A stretch of DNA of 64,000 nt. It comes from Chloroflexota bacterium (GTDB lineage Bacteria; Chloroflexota; Anaerolineae; Anaerolineales; Anaerolineaceae). The position numbers and the translations under genes were made by a program. The notes beneath the pieces are model-generated. The model made no database searches, was not told the DNA's origin, and saw nothing but the letters and a program-made list of their open reading frames with translations. This document shows positions 7,795 to 14,712 of the stretch, piece after piece. The stretch covers positions 2,418,001-2,482,000 of the forward strand of contig CP069394.1 of assembly GCA_016887485.1 (NCBI GenBank). The letters run 5' to 3'. Positions within the stretch are counted from its first letter, which is position 1. Each line of letters opens with the position of its first letter.

Positions 7795-8982
7795 ATGAAT
7801 CAAACAATTTCTTCGCGCGACCGCATGTTGGCCGCCCTGAATTGCGAAACACCGGACCATCCCCCCTGTAGTTTCATGCTCTTTGGTGCGCTGCACCAAA
7901 GTTCCGCTTCCTACCTTGAATTTATCAAGCATCAATTGAATGTGGGGCTGGATGCTGTTGTGGAGCTGCCACCCAGACCGCCCCATGTCAGGAATGACCA
8001 TTACAACCTGCATGGTCTGCCCGTGTCCTACCATCCGGAGGTTTGGGAGGGAGCGAGTGTCTCCACCCCGGTGGGTGGCGCGGCTCCTTTGCTTCGTAAA
8101 ATCTATCATACGCCAGCGGGCGACCTCACGGCTGAAGTGCGCCAGACAGATGATTGGCGGTGGGGTGACCATATTCCCTTTTTGGATGATTACCTGATTC
8201 CCCGTTCCATCAAATTTATTGTGGAAGGTCCCCGGGACCTGCCCGCATTTCAATACCTGCTGATCCCTCCGACAGAAGCTGAAGTGGCTGATTTCAAGAA
8301 AAATACAGCGCCCTATCTGGATTTCGCCAAAGAGCAAGGCCTGTTAGTGGCAGGCGGCTGGGGTGTGGGGGCGGACATGATCGGCTGGGTGCACGGGCTG
8401 AACACCCTGGTCTATGATATTTATGATCACCCCGAATTCGTCCGGGATCTGTTGGGGATGATCGCTGAGTGGAATCGGGCCCGGATGCAGGTTGTCCTGG
8501 ATGCAGGCGTGGACCTGTATATCAAGCGGGCCTGGTATGAGAACGTTGATTTCTTCACCCCCGCGAGCTGGCGGGAGCTGATCCTGCTGGAACTGCGGCG
8601 TGATGCGGATTTGGCGCATCGGGCAGGTGCGAAGTTTGGTTATATCATCACTGCCCGGGCCATGCCGCTGTTGGACCTGATCGCTGAGGCAGGTGTAGAT
8701 GTGTTGATCGGTGTGGACCCGGAAGCCTTTGACCTGGCGTTGACCAAGGAGAAGCTGAAGGGGAAGGTGTGTCTGTGGGGCGGCGTGAACGGGCATCTGA
8801 CCGTGGAGCATGGCGAACCTGCTGACGTGGCGAAGGAAGTACGAACAGCTTTGAAGGAATTGGGTCCGGATGGCTTCATCCTTTCACCGGTGGATAACGT
8901 CCGTGAAGAAACAGTAGTGGCCCTTGAGAACGTGAAAACAATGATCCATACCTGGAAAGAGGAAACCGGCCAGGTCATTTAA
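7795..8982 (+). CDS. Uroporphyrinogen decarboxylase-family protein without the methyltransferase zinc ligands
   Basis: The 395-residue protein has the URO-D TIM-barrel pattern from SSRDRMLAALNCETPDHPP onward. The family includes haem-pathway HemE and zinc-dependent corrinoid methyltransferases (MtaA type). In the latter, zinc is held by a HxC and a late Cys in a SPGC motif. Here the corresponding places read GYIITARAMP (282-291) and FILSPVDNV (361-369), with no His or Cys, so a zinc methyltransferase is unlikely. HemE is also unlikely given length and context (amidohydrolase, sugar symporter). A weak AGGCG ribosome site precedes the ATG. Substrate unknown. Confidence 0.75.
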   Translation: MNQTISSRDRMLAALNCETPDHPPCSFMLFGALHQSSASYLEFIKHQLNVGLDAVVELPPRPPHVRNDHYNLHGLPVSYHPEVWEGASVSTPVGGAAPLLRKIYHTPAGDLTAEVRQTDDWRWGDHIPFLDDYLIPRSIKFIVEGPRDLPAFQYLLIPPTEAEVADFKKNTAPYLDFAKEQGLLVAGGWGVGADMIGWVHGLNTLVYDIYDHPEFVRDLLGMIAEWNRARMQVVLDAGVDLYIKRAWYENVDFFTPASWRELILLELRRDADLAHRAGAKFGYIITARAMPLLDLIAEAGVDVLIGVDPEAFDLALTKEKLKGKVCLWGGVNGHLTVEHGEPADVAKEVRTALKELGPDGFILSPVDNVREETVVALENVKTMIHTWKEETGQVI

Positions 8983-8999
8983 CATCACAGGGAGGCTCG

Positions 9000-10133
9000 A
9001 TGGAATTCCAAAAGCGCAAGATTATTGATGGGCATATCCATTATGCGTTCTATGGCTATCAGGATTCCCTGATGGCGATCTTGGATGATGCCGGGATCGA
9101 GAAATTCTCGGTCGTCTGCACGCCGGATATGGCCCGCTTGAGCCTGGTGCCGGATGCGGTGCTGCTTAAGGCGGCTTTCCCAGAGCGGGTGTACCTCTTT
9201 GGCGGTATGGATATCTCGCCGCTCTTTGTGAGGCCGGATCAGGTTGGCGCGGCCTTCGCTGATTATGTCATGGCGCTAAGAGGGCTGGGCGCGGATGGGA
9301 TCAAGATGATTGAGGGGAAAGTGCAAATGCGCAAGCTGCTGCCCATCCCGGATTTCGACTCCCCAGTCTATGAACCCTATTGGCAGAAGCTGGCTGAGAC
9401 CCAGATGCCGCTGACTTTCCATGTCAATGATCCCGAAGAATTTTGGGACCCTGTTAAGGTGCCGGATTGGGCCAGGGAGATGGGCTGGTTCTATGGGGAT
9501 GGGACCTATATCAATAATGAGGTTCAATACCGCCAGGTGTTGAATGTGCTTGATCGGCATCCGAATTTAAATGTCACCTTTGCCCATTTCTTCTTCCTCT
9601 CTGCTCAGTTGGATAGGCTGGCGGAATATTTTGACCGCTATCCAAACATGCATGTGGACCTGACGCCTGGGATCGAAATGTACTTTAATTTCAGTGCGGA
9701 TCCTGAAAAAGCGCGGGATTTCTTCCTCAAATATCAGGATCGGATCATCTTTGGGACGGATATCGGGGCTCGTGCCCTGCTGGCCGATCGTGAGGCAGGC
9801 ATCCAGGTCGAAGAAAGCCTGGCTCGGGTTGAAGTTATCCGTGGATTCCTGGAACATGATGGCCCCTTCCAGCTTTCCCATCAGGGTTTCTTATTTGGGG
9901 GCAAAGAAGCTACCTTCCAGGGAATACACCTGCCCGAAGAGGTGCTTGAAAAGATTTATTGGCGCAACTTTGAATCGTTTGCCGGTGCGCAACCCAGGCC
10001 GCTGGTCCCTGAGGCCATTCTGGCTGAAGCAAGCCGGTTGGAATTTGTGATCCAGGCGATGGCCCAGACCCAGCCTGGTACCGCAGGCGACACATCTTCA
10101 GTGGAGGCTTTGAAAGCCTATTATGAGCGATAA
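9000..10133 (+). CDS. Metal-dependent amidohydrolase (COG2159-like TIM barrel)
   Basis: The protein has the ligand set of the amidohydrolase superfamily: DGHIH at 10-14, a strand-5 His in LTFHVND (about 137-143), a strand-6 His in VTFAHFF (about 193-199), and the strand-8 Asp in FGTDIG (about 251-256). COG2159 members hydrolyse or decarboxylate small acids, often aromatic or lactone-like. At 377 residues it is a normal length. CAGGGAGG is a strong ribosome site 8 bases before the ATG, and the gene starts 17 bases after the URO-D stop, so the two are cotranscribed. In contrast to its two upstream neighbours, its active site appears intact, so it may be the catalytic member of the cluster. Confidence 0.8.
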   Translation: MEFQKRKIIDGHIHYAFYGYQDSLMAILDDAGIEKFSVVCTPDMARLSLVPDAVLLKAAFPERVYLFGGMDISPLFVRPDQVGAAFADYVMALRGLGADGIKMIEGKVQMRKLLPIPDFDSPVYEPYWQKLAETQMPLTFHVNDPEEFWDPVKVPDWAREMGWFYGDGTYINNEVQYRQVLNVLDRHPNLNVTFAHFFFLSAQLDRLAEYFDRYPNMHVDLTPGIEMYFNFSADPEKARDFFLKYQDRIIFGTDIGARALLADREAGIQVEESLARVEVIRGFLEHDGPFQLSHQGFLFGGKEATFQGIHLPEEVLEKIYWRNFESFAGAQPRPLVPEAILAEASRLEFVIQAMAQTQPGTAGDTSSVEALKAYYER

Positions 10134-10190
10134 ACCCTGTTGGGGGCAGGTTTATAAATTCGATTCAATACCATTCGGAGGGACCTCTTT

Positions 10191-11528
10191 ATGAAAACGC
10201 TAAAACGTTGGCAAGAACCGATATATGCCATTGGGGGCTTTGGGCCTGGCTTTATGTATCAGATCGTGATGACCTATCTGCTCTATTATTATCGGCCTGC
10301 GCTCACCCGGGTGGAGGCAGGCGCACTGGTGTTGGCGCCTGCAGGGGCTTATGCAGTCGGGATGCTGGTGGCAAGGATTCTGGACGGTGTGGTAGACCTT
10401 CCGATTGCTGCCTGGACCGATAACCTCAAGAGCAAGTGGGGGCGCAGGCGGCCGTTGATGATCCTGGGGTTGATCCCCACGGTGCTTTGTTTTTTGCTGC
10501 TTTGGTATCCTCCCTTCACAGGTAACAGCCTGGGTGCGGAAGGCCATTGGGGAAATGCCATTTTTGTGGCAGTGGTCTCATCACTGTATTTCTTCTTTCA
10601 TACCTTGATTATCGTGCCCTATCTGGCAGCGCTTTCTGAAATTGTGACTGATGAACAGTCCCGAGTGCGGGTGGCCTCCTGGCAGACATTCTTCAACACG
10701 GCCGGCTATGTCCTAACCTATGTGGTGGCGCCCATCCTGTTTGAGCATTTTGGCATTCGAGGCACGATCTGGATGTTGGTGCCGGTTTTCATTTCATTCG
10801 TTGGGCCAATTATGGTGATCAGAGAATCGTCCACGCTTGAGAATGCCCCGGATTCCACCGAAAAGGCTGCCGATGTACCGCTTTGGCAATCGGTGAAACT
10901 GACACTCAAGAACAAGACCTTCAGAATTTATATGATTTCGGTGGCAACCTTCTATTTTGGGCTGCAGTTCTTCCTGGGCGGGATCGCTTTCATGGCGGCG
11001 GATATGATGGGCCTGAGCGATTCTCAACTGGGCTTTATGAACGCGGCGGCTTTTGCTCCCGTGCCGATCATGCTGCTGTTGTTCAACTGGCTTTCGAAGA
11101 AGAAAGGTGCCAAGTGGGCTTTCAGGCTGGCCCTGCTGGTCTTCGCTTTGGCAATGCTGATCTTCCCGCTGGGCTGGACACGTTTAGGCTTGCCCATCTC
11201 ACCGATTATCGTTGGGATCATCGCCGGGGTCATTGCGAGTTTCTCAATTGGCGTCTTTTTCACCATTCCCTATGCCTTCCCGGCTCAAATTGCAGCAACG
11301 GATGCCAAAGAGACCGGTCGGGATCGCGCTGGGATGTATTTCGCTGTACAGGGTGTGATCAACCAATTTATGGGCAGTTTGGCTGGCTCTGTGTTGGCGC
11401 TGCTGCTGGGTTGGAAATTGGGTGTGGTGTTTATCGGCCCGGTGGTGGCTCTGACCTGTATCATAGCCTTTTTCCTGTTCAAACCCTATCCGTTGGGTCA
11501 GCCTACTTCGAAGAAATCGGCTGAATAA
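10191..11528 (+). CDS. GPH-family (MelB-like) cation:sugar symporter
   Basis: A 12-helix major facilitator of the glycoside-pentoside-hexuronide:cation type. The diagnostic cytoplasmic motif between helices 2 and 3 is present: RILDGVVDLPIAAW followed by a basic KSKWGRRRP (about 62-87). Members take up glycosides, pentosides or hexuronides with sodium or protons. The 445-residue length fits. It follows the amidohydrolase by 57 bases with a CGGAGGG ribosome site and is the last gene before a terminator, so it probably imports the compound handled by the cluster. The substrate is not predictable from the sequence. Confidence 0.82.
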   Translation: MKTLKRWQEPIYAIGGFGPGFMYQIVMTYLLYYYRPALTRVEAGALVLAPAGAYAVGMLVARILDGVVDLPIAAWTDNLKSKWGRRRPLMILGLIPTVLCFLLLWYPPFTGNSLGAEGHWGNAIFVAVVSSLYFFFHTLIIVPYLAALSEIVTDEQSRVRVASWQTFFNTAGYVLTYVVAPILFEHFGIRGTIWMLVPVFISFVGPIMVIRESSTLENAPDSTEKAADVPLWQSVKLTLKNKTFRIYMISVATFYFGLQFFLGGIAFMAADMMGLSDSQLGFMNAAAFAPVPIMLLLFNWLSKKKGAKWAFRLALLVFALAMLIFPLGWTRLGLPISPIIVGIIAGVIASFSIGVFFTIPYAFPAQIAATDAKETGRDRAGMYFAVQGVINQFMGSLAGSVLALLLGWKLGVVFIGPVVALTCIIAFFLFKPYPLGQPTSKKSAE

Positions 11529-11539
11529 TTGCTGGTGAA

Positions 11540-11600
11540 CGGCCACGCCGTGGCCGCTGAGCCGAGGCTGCCTCGCTCCCTGGGGCAGCCTCATTTTAGT
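11540..11600 (+). terminator. Double hairpin ending the 6.7-11.5 kb cluster
   Basis: A first hairpin CGGCCACG/CGTGGCCG (11540-11556) is followed by a second with 9-bp arms GAGGCTGCC (11564-11572) and GGCAGCCTC (11584-11592), then ATTTTAGTT. The second looks like a modest intrinsic terminator. Confidence 0.6.
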
Positions 11601-11654
11601 TATGTATATTTTTATCTTTTTAATTAGAGGTATATATGATAATAGATTTGGTTT

Positions 11655-12137
11655 TTATAACTCCCTTTTCTTTCCTCCTAGATTTTGGGGGGTGTAACCT
11701 GATATATGATTAATTCTTTTGGCTACTTCTTTATATTTTTTCGCATCGATTATTGATGTAGATCTAAAATTCAACCTTGAATCTAACCCTATTTGCGAGG
11801 TGTATGCAATAGTTAACCTATATACTATCATCCGTTTATAATTTTTCCCCCCATAAGAATATTTATTAATTATTTTTACATCTTCTTCATTTTCCATAAT
11901 AGATGCCCATTTTAGATTAATGTTATTAATAAATGAAGTATTATCAATATCTATTTGATCAGGAAGAAATTCTAAAGTCATATATAGGGGTTCACCACTT
12001 TTTGACAATTTAACATGCAATTTATATATATTTGGTAATCGTTCCTTATTTTGTTCAAGCCACTGTAGCCTTTTTATTAAGCCAAAGATTGCAAAACCAA
12101 CAAATAATATTAGAATTGGTACAAGGCAATTTTCCAT
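11655..12137 (-). CDS. AT-rich hypothetical protein with one N-terminal membrane helix
   Basis: 160 residues. Residues 5-22 form one hydrophobic helix (PILILFVGFAIFGLI), followed by a cytoplasmic or extracytoplasmic domain rich in Asn, Ile, Lys and Tyr, ending in a basic tail. I recognise no family. Base composition and codon use (many AAT, ATA, TTA) differ sharply from the GC-rich genes on both sides, which suggests recent acquisition or a fast-evolving orphan. It is probably expressed: AGGAGG lies 8 bases before the ATG. It is convergent with the symporter gene and divergent from murI. Confidence 0.6.
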   Translation of the reverse strand: MENCLVPILILFVGFAIFGLIKRLQWLEQNKERLPNIYKLHVKLSKSGEPLYMTLEFLPDQIDIDNTSFINNINLKWASIMENEEDVKIINKYSYGGKNYKRMIVYRLTIAYTSQIGLDSRLNFRSTSIIDAKKYKEVAKRINHISGYTPQNLGGKKREL

Positions 12138-12230
12138 TGAATACCCTCCTAGAATGATAATTTCTGCACAAAAAAAGCACCCTTTTATTATATAGGAAGT
12201 TTCGATATTGAACGCATATGAATCTTTCCA

Positions 12231-12249
12231 TGATAGAATTTTTGGCGTG
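12231..12249 (+). promoter_or_regulatory. Extended -10 promoter abutting the murI GTG
   Basis: TGATAGAAT (12231-12239) is an extended -10 (TGnTAGAAT). Only seven bases (12240-12246) separate it from the GTG at 12247, so the transcript would begin at or next to the start codon. No ribosome site is visible. This points to a leaderless murI mRNA. Confidence 0.5.
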
Positions 12250-13089
12250 GATACAGTGAATTTAATTCAAAAGCCAATCGGCATATTTGATTCCGGCGTG
12301 GGCGGGCTTTCCGTCCTGCGGGCGATCCGGCGCGAGTTGCCCAATGAGACCCTGCTCTATCTGGGTGATCAGGCGCATGTACCTTATGGCTCCCGGCCCC
12401 GGGACCAAATTCGCAATTATGCTTTTGGCGTCACCCGTTTTCTGCTGGCACAAGGCGCGAAGCTGATCGTGGTGGCCTGCAACACGGCCTCGGCTGTGGC
12501 GCTGCATGACCTGCGGCAGGCTTTTCCGGATGTGCATTTTGTGGGGATGGAACCGGCCGTTAAGCCCGCCGCGGAAACAACCCACACCGGCAAGGTGGGG
12601 GTGTTGGCCACGCCGACGACCTTCGCGGGGGAGCTGTATGCTTCGGTGGTGGAGCGGTTTGCCCACGATGTACAAATCTTCCAAAGCACCTGTCCCGGAC
12701 TGGTGGAACAGATTGAAGCCGGTGACCTGGATAGCCCGCAAGCCCGAGAGATCCTGGAAGAAGCCTTGCAGCCGATGTTGGCAGAGGGGATTGATACGGT
12801 TGTGATGGGCTGTACCCACTATCCCTTTGTGATCCAGCTGATCGAGTTGATCACCGGACCGGATGTACGCACAATTGACCCCGCCCCGGCTATTGCCCGC
12901 CAGACACGGCGTTTGCTCACAGAACGCAACCTGCTTAATCCATCCCCGGACGCCGGAAAGCTGCGGTTTTACACCAGCGGCAGCCTGACCGCTTTTCAAG
13001 AATTATTACCCATCCTGTTGGATGAGACCGGCCCTGCCACCGGTGTGGCCTGGCTGGATGATTCCGAATTGATGTTGAGAGTGGTCTAA
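12247..13089 (+). CDS. murI: Glutamate racemase
   Basis: MurI interconverts L- and D-glutamate, supplying D-Glu for peptidoglycan. Both catalytic cysteine motifs are present: VACNTAS (about 73-79) and GCTHYPF (about 191-197), with the opening IGIFDSGVGGLSVL. I choose GTG 12247 (GTG GAT ACA GTG) because an extended -10 box sits just upstream and the family begins close to IGIFDSG; the frame can be extended to a TTG at 12208, but that would include the promoter. Length is then 280 residues, normal for the family. Its 3' end overlaps the convergent M23 peptidase gene by 4 bases. Confidence 0.92.
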   Translation: MDTVNLIQKPIGIFDSGVGGLSVLRAIRRELPNETLLYLGDQAHVPYGSRPRDQIRNYAFGVTRFLLAQGAKLIVVACNTASAVALHDLRQAFPDVHFVGMEPAVKPAAETTHTGKVGVLATPTTFAGELYASVVERFAHDVQIFQSTCPGLVEQIEAGDLDSPQAREILEEALQPMLAEGIDTVVMGCTHYPFVIQLIELITGPDVRTIDPAPAIARQTRRLLTERNLLNPSPDAGKLRFYTSGSLTAFQELLPILLDETGPATGVAWLDDSELMLRVV

Positions 13090-14675
13090 TCCTCGCGGAT
13101 GACCAAAGAGCTGCCCATCCCATTGGGATCGGCCTGAATCACGTCATTCCCCCTGAATAAATAACCTTCATAGCGTTTCTCACCAGCCACGGCCTGCCAA
13201 CCGCTGATCACCAGCGGCAGCGGTTCACTTACGCCCAGCCATTCCCCGTTGAATTTACGGGTGAAATGGAGGTGGGTACCGGTGGCATTGCCGCCCTCGC
13301 AAGAAGGATGCCCCACGGGGTCATCCCGTTCCAGCCAGGTGCCGACAGCGACCCGGTCCTGTTCCGCCACATGCAGGTAGAGCAGCACCCAGCCGGTGCC
13401 CTCATCCCCGTCGCCATCCAGGTCGATCGCCACCACGCCCCGCTCTGAACGAACGACCAATCCCGAGGCCGCGGCCGTGACCCAGCGGAAGGAGACTGCA
13501 CACTGACTTTCGCCGGTGATGGGCGCAAAATCGAGTGCGCCGCGGGGAGTGCCTGTTTGCCAGCTGATATGCGGTCCGGAGGTCAGGCTCCAGGCTTCGC
13601 CCGGTGTGAAGGGGAAGACCAATTCGGGCTGCTGGGTATCTGCAAATAAGTAAGGTTCCACGGCTGCCGCCCGCTGCCAGGGGTCGCCAAACCAGGATCG
13701 GTAGAGGGTCAGGAAGGCAGCCGGGTCATAGAGCGCCCAATCCACACCGTCAATTGTGTAGAGCGTGCTGAATAAACGTAGCAGGGCCACCGTCCCGGCA
13801 TTGAGGGTAGGGTCCAGCCGTCCGGTGCCGCCGCCATCATAGTCCATAAAGCGCAATTCACCATCTCGCCAGCCGTAATAGCCCAGGGCCAGAAGCTTGG
13901 CGGTAATTTGTAGTTCTTTATAGAGTCCGGTGTCCGCCCCAGCGCCAAATCCGAGGGGATAAAGATCCAGCGATGCGCCTTCCGGGTGACTGGTGACCCA
14001 GCCGGAGCGAAATTCGACAAAGGCCAGGAGCAACCGGGGGTTGATACTGGATTCGATGGCTGCGAGCTGGATGATTTCAGGCCCGGTCAGGATTTCACCG
14101 TGGATTTCTTCGGTGTAGGTCATCAGATAGCCGGCCCATGACTGGGCAAAGGCGATCGTATCAAAATCACCAACGGTCGGGCCGTAATGGATCTCGGAAT
14201 CCGGTAATAACTGTTCCGCAGAAAGGGTTTTGCCCAAGACGTCCGGGACCAGCAGCACCGTGCCGGGCTCCAGCAGGTCTTGTGCTGGGAGAATCGCGTC
14301 GGATTGGATTTCACTTACGTCGACCGAGAAATGCTGGGTGAGGGCGGGCAGGGTGTCGCCCTGTTGGGTAACGTAAGCTCGATAGCCCTCCGGGACGACG
14401 AGTCCCTCCAGGGGATTATCGGTTGGGGATTGGGTTAGGCTGAGCGTGGGTTCGGGCGTCAGGAGGGAAGGCGTTGTCGATTCAGACGCCATGCCTTCAG
14501 GGTTGAGGATTCCAGCGACTTCTGTCTGGCGCTGGTTGGCAGGGGAGATTTCTGCCGTGGCTTGTGGGAAGTTGCAGCCGGACAGGATCAGCCCGAGGAT
14601 GGTAATGGCAACCAAAAAACGCGACAGCTTACCTGAAGGTGATGGGAGATAAGCGTTACGGCTGTGGCTTTTCAT
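13086..14675 (-). CDS. LasA-like M23 peptidase lipoprotein with LysM-like domain
   Basis: 529 residues from the ATG at 14675. Signal peptide with lipobox LILSGC places the lipid-linked Cys at 34. A Thr/Ser/Pro linker follows, then a LysM-like domain at about 98-145 (YRAYVTQQGDTL...PGTVLLVP), a long middle region, and a C-terminal M23 domain. Metal ligands follow LasA spacing: His369 in GPH, Asp382 thirteen residues later in LDF, and the HLH pair at 468-470. It should cut peptide cross-links in peptidoglycan or glycine-rich proteins at the cell surface. A longer start at 14756 would overlap the protease upstream and add non-signal residues, so I reject it. Probably cotranscribed with the S8 protease. 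Confidence 0.8.
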   Translation of the reverse strand: MKSHSRNAYLPSPSGKLSRFLVAITILGLILSGCNFPQATAEISPANQRQTEVAGILNPEGMASESTTPSLLTPEPTLSLTQSPTDNPLEGLVVPEGYRAYVTQQGDTLPALTQHFSVDVSEIQSDAILPAQDLLEPGTVLLVPDVLGKTLSAEQLLPDSEIHYGPTVGDFDTIAFAQSWAGYLMTYTEEIHGEILTGPEIIQLAAIESSINPRLLLAFVEFRSGWVTSHPEGASLDLYPLGFGAGADTGLYKELQITAKLLALGYYGWRDGELRFMDYDGGGTGRLDPTLNAGTVALLRLFSTLYTIDGVDWALYDPAAFLTLYRSWFGDPWQRAAAVEPYLFADTQQPELVFPFTPGEAWSLTSGPHISWQTGTPRGALDFAPITGESQCAVSFRWVTAAASGLVVRSERGVVAIDLDGDGDEGTGWVLLYLHVAEQDRVAVGTWLERDDPVGHPSCEGGNATGTHLHFTRKFNGEWLGVSEPLPLVISGWQAVAGEKRYEGYLFRGNDVIQADPNGMGSSLVIRED

Positions 14676-14712
14676 CGGAATGTGGAAAAGGCCCTTGGGT
14701 ATGGGGGAGTGT

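Noticed and set aside
7795-8982. hemE (uroporphyrinogen decarboxylase)
   Set aside because: Its cluster partners are an amidohydrolase and a sugar symporter, no haem gene is near, and conserved HemE N-terminal motifs are not evident.
13450-13560. M23 peptidase missing its first metal His
   Set aside because: HxxxD is absent at the usual place, but His369 lies 13 residues before Asp382, the spacing known for LasA, so the site is probably complete.
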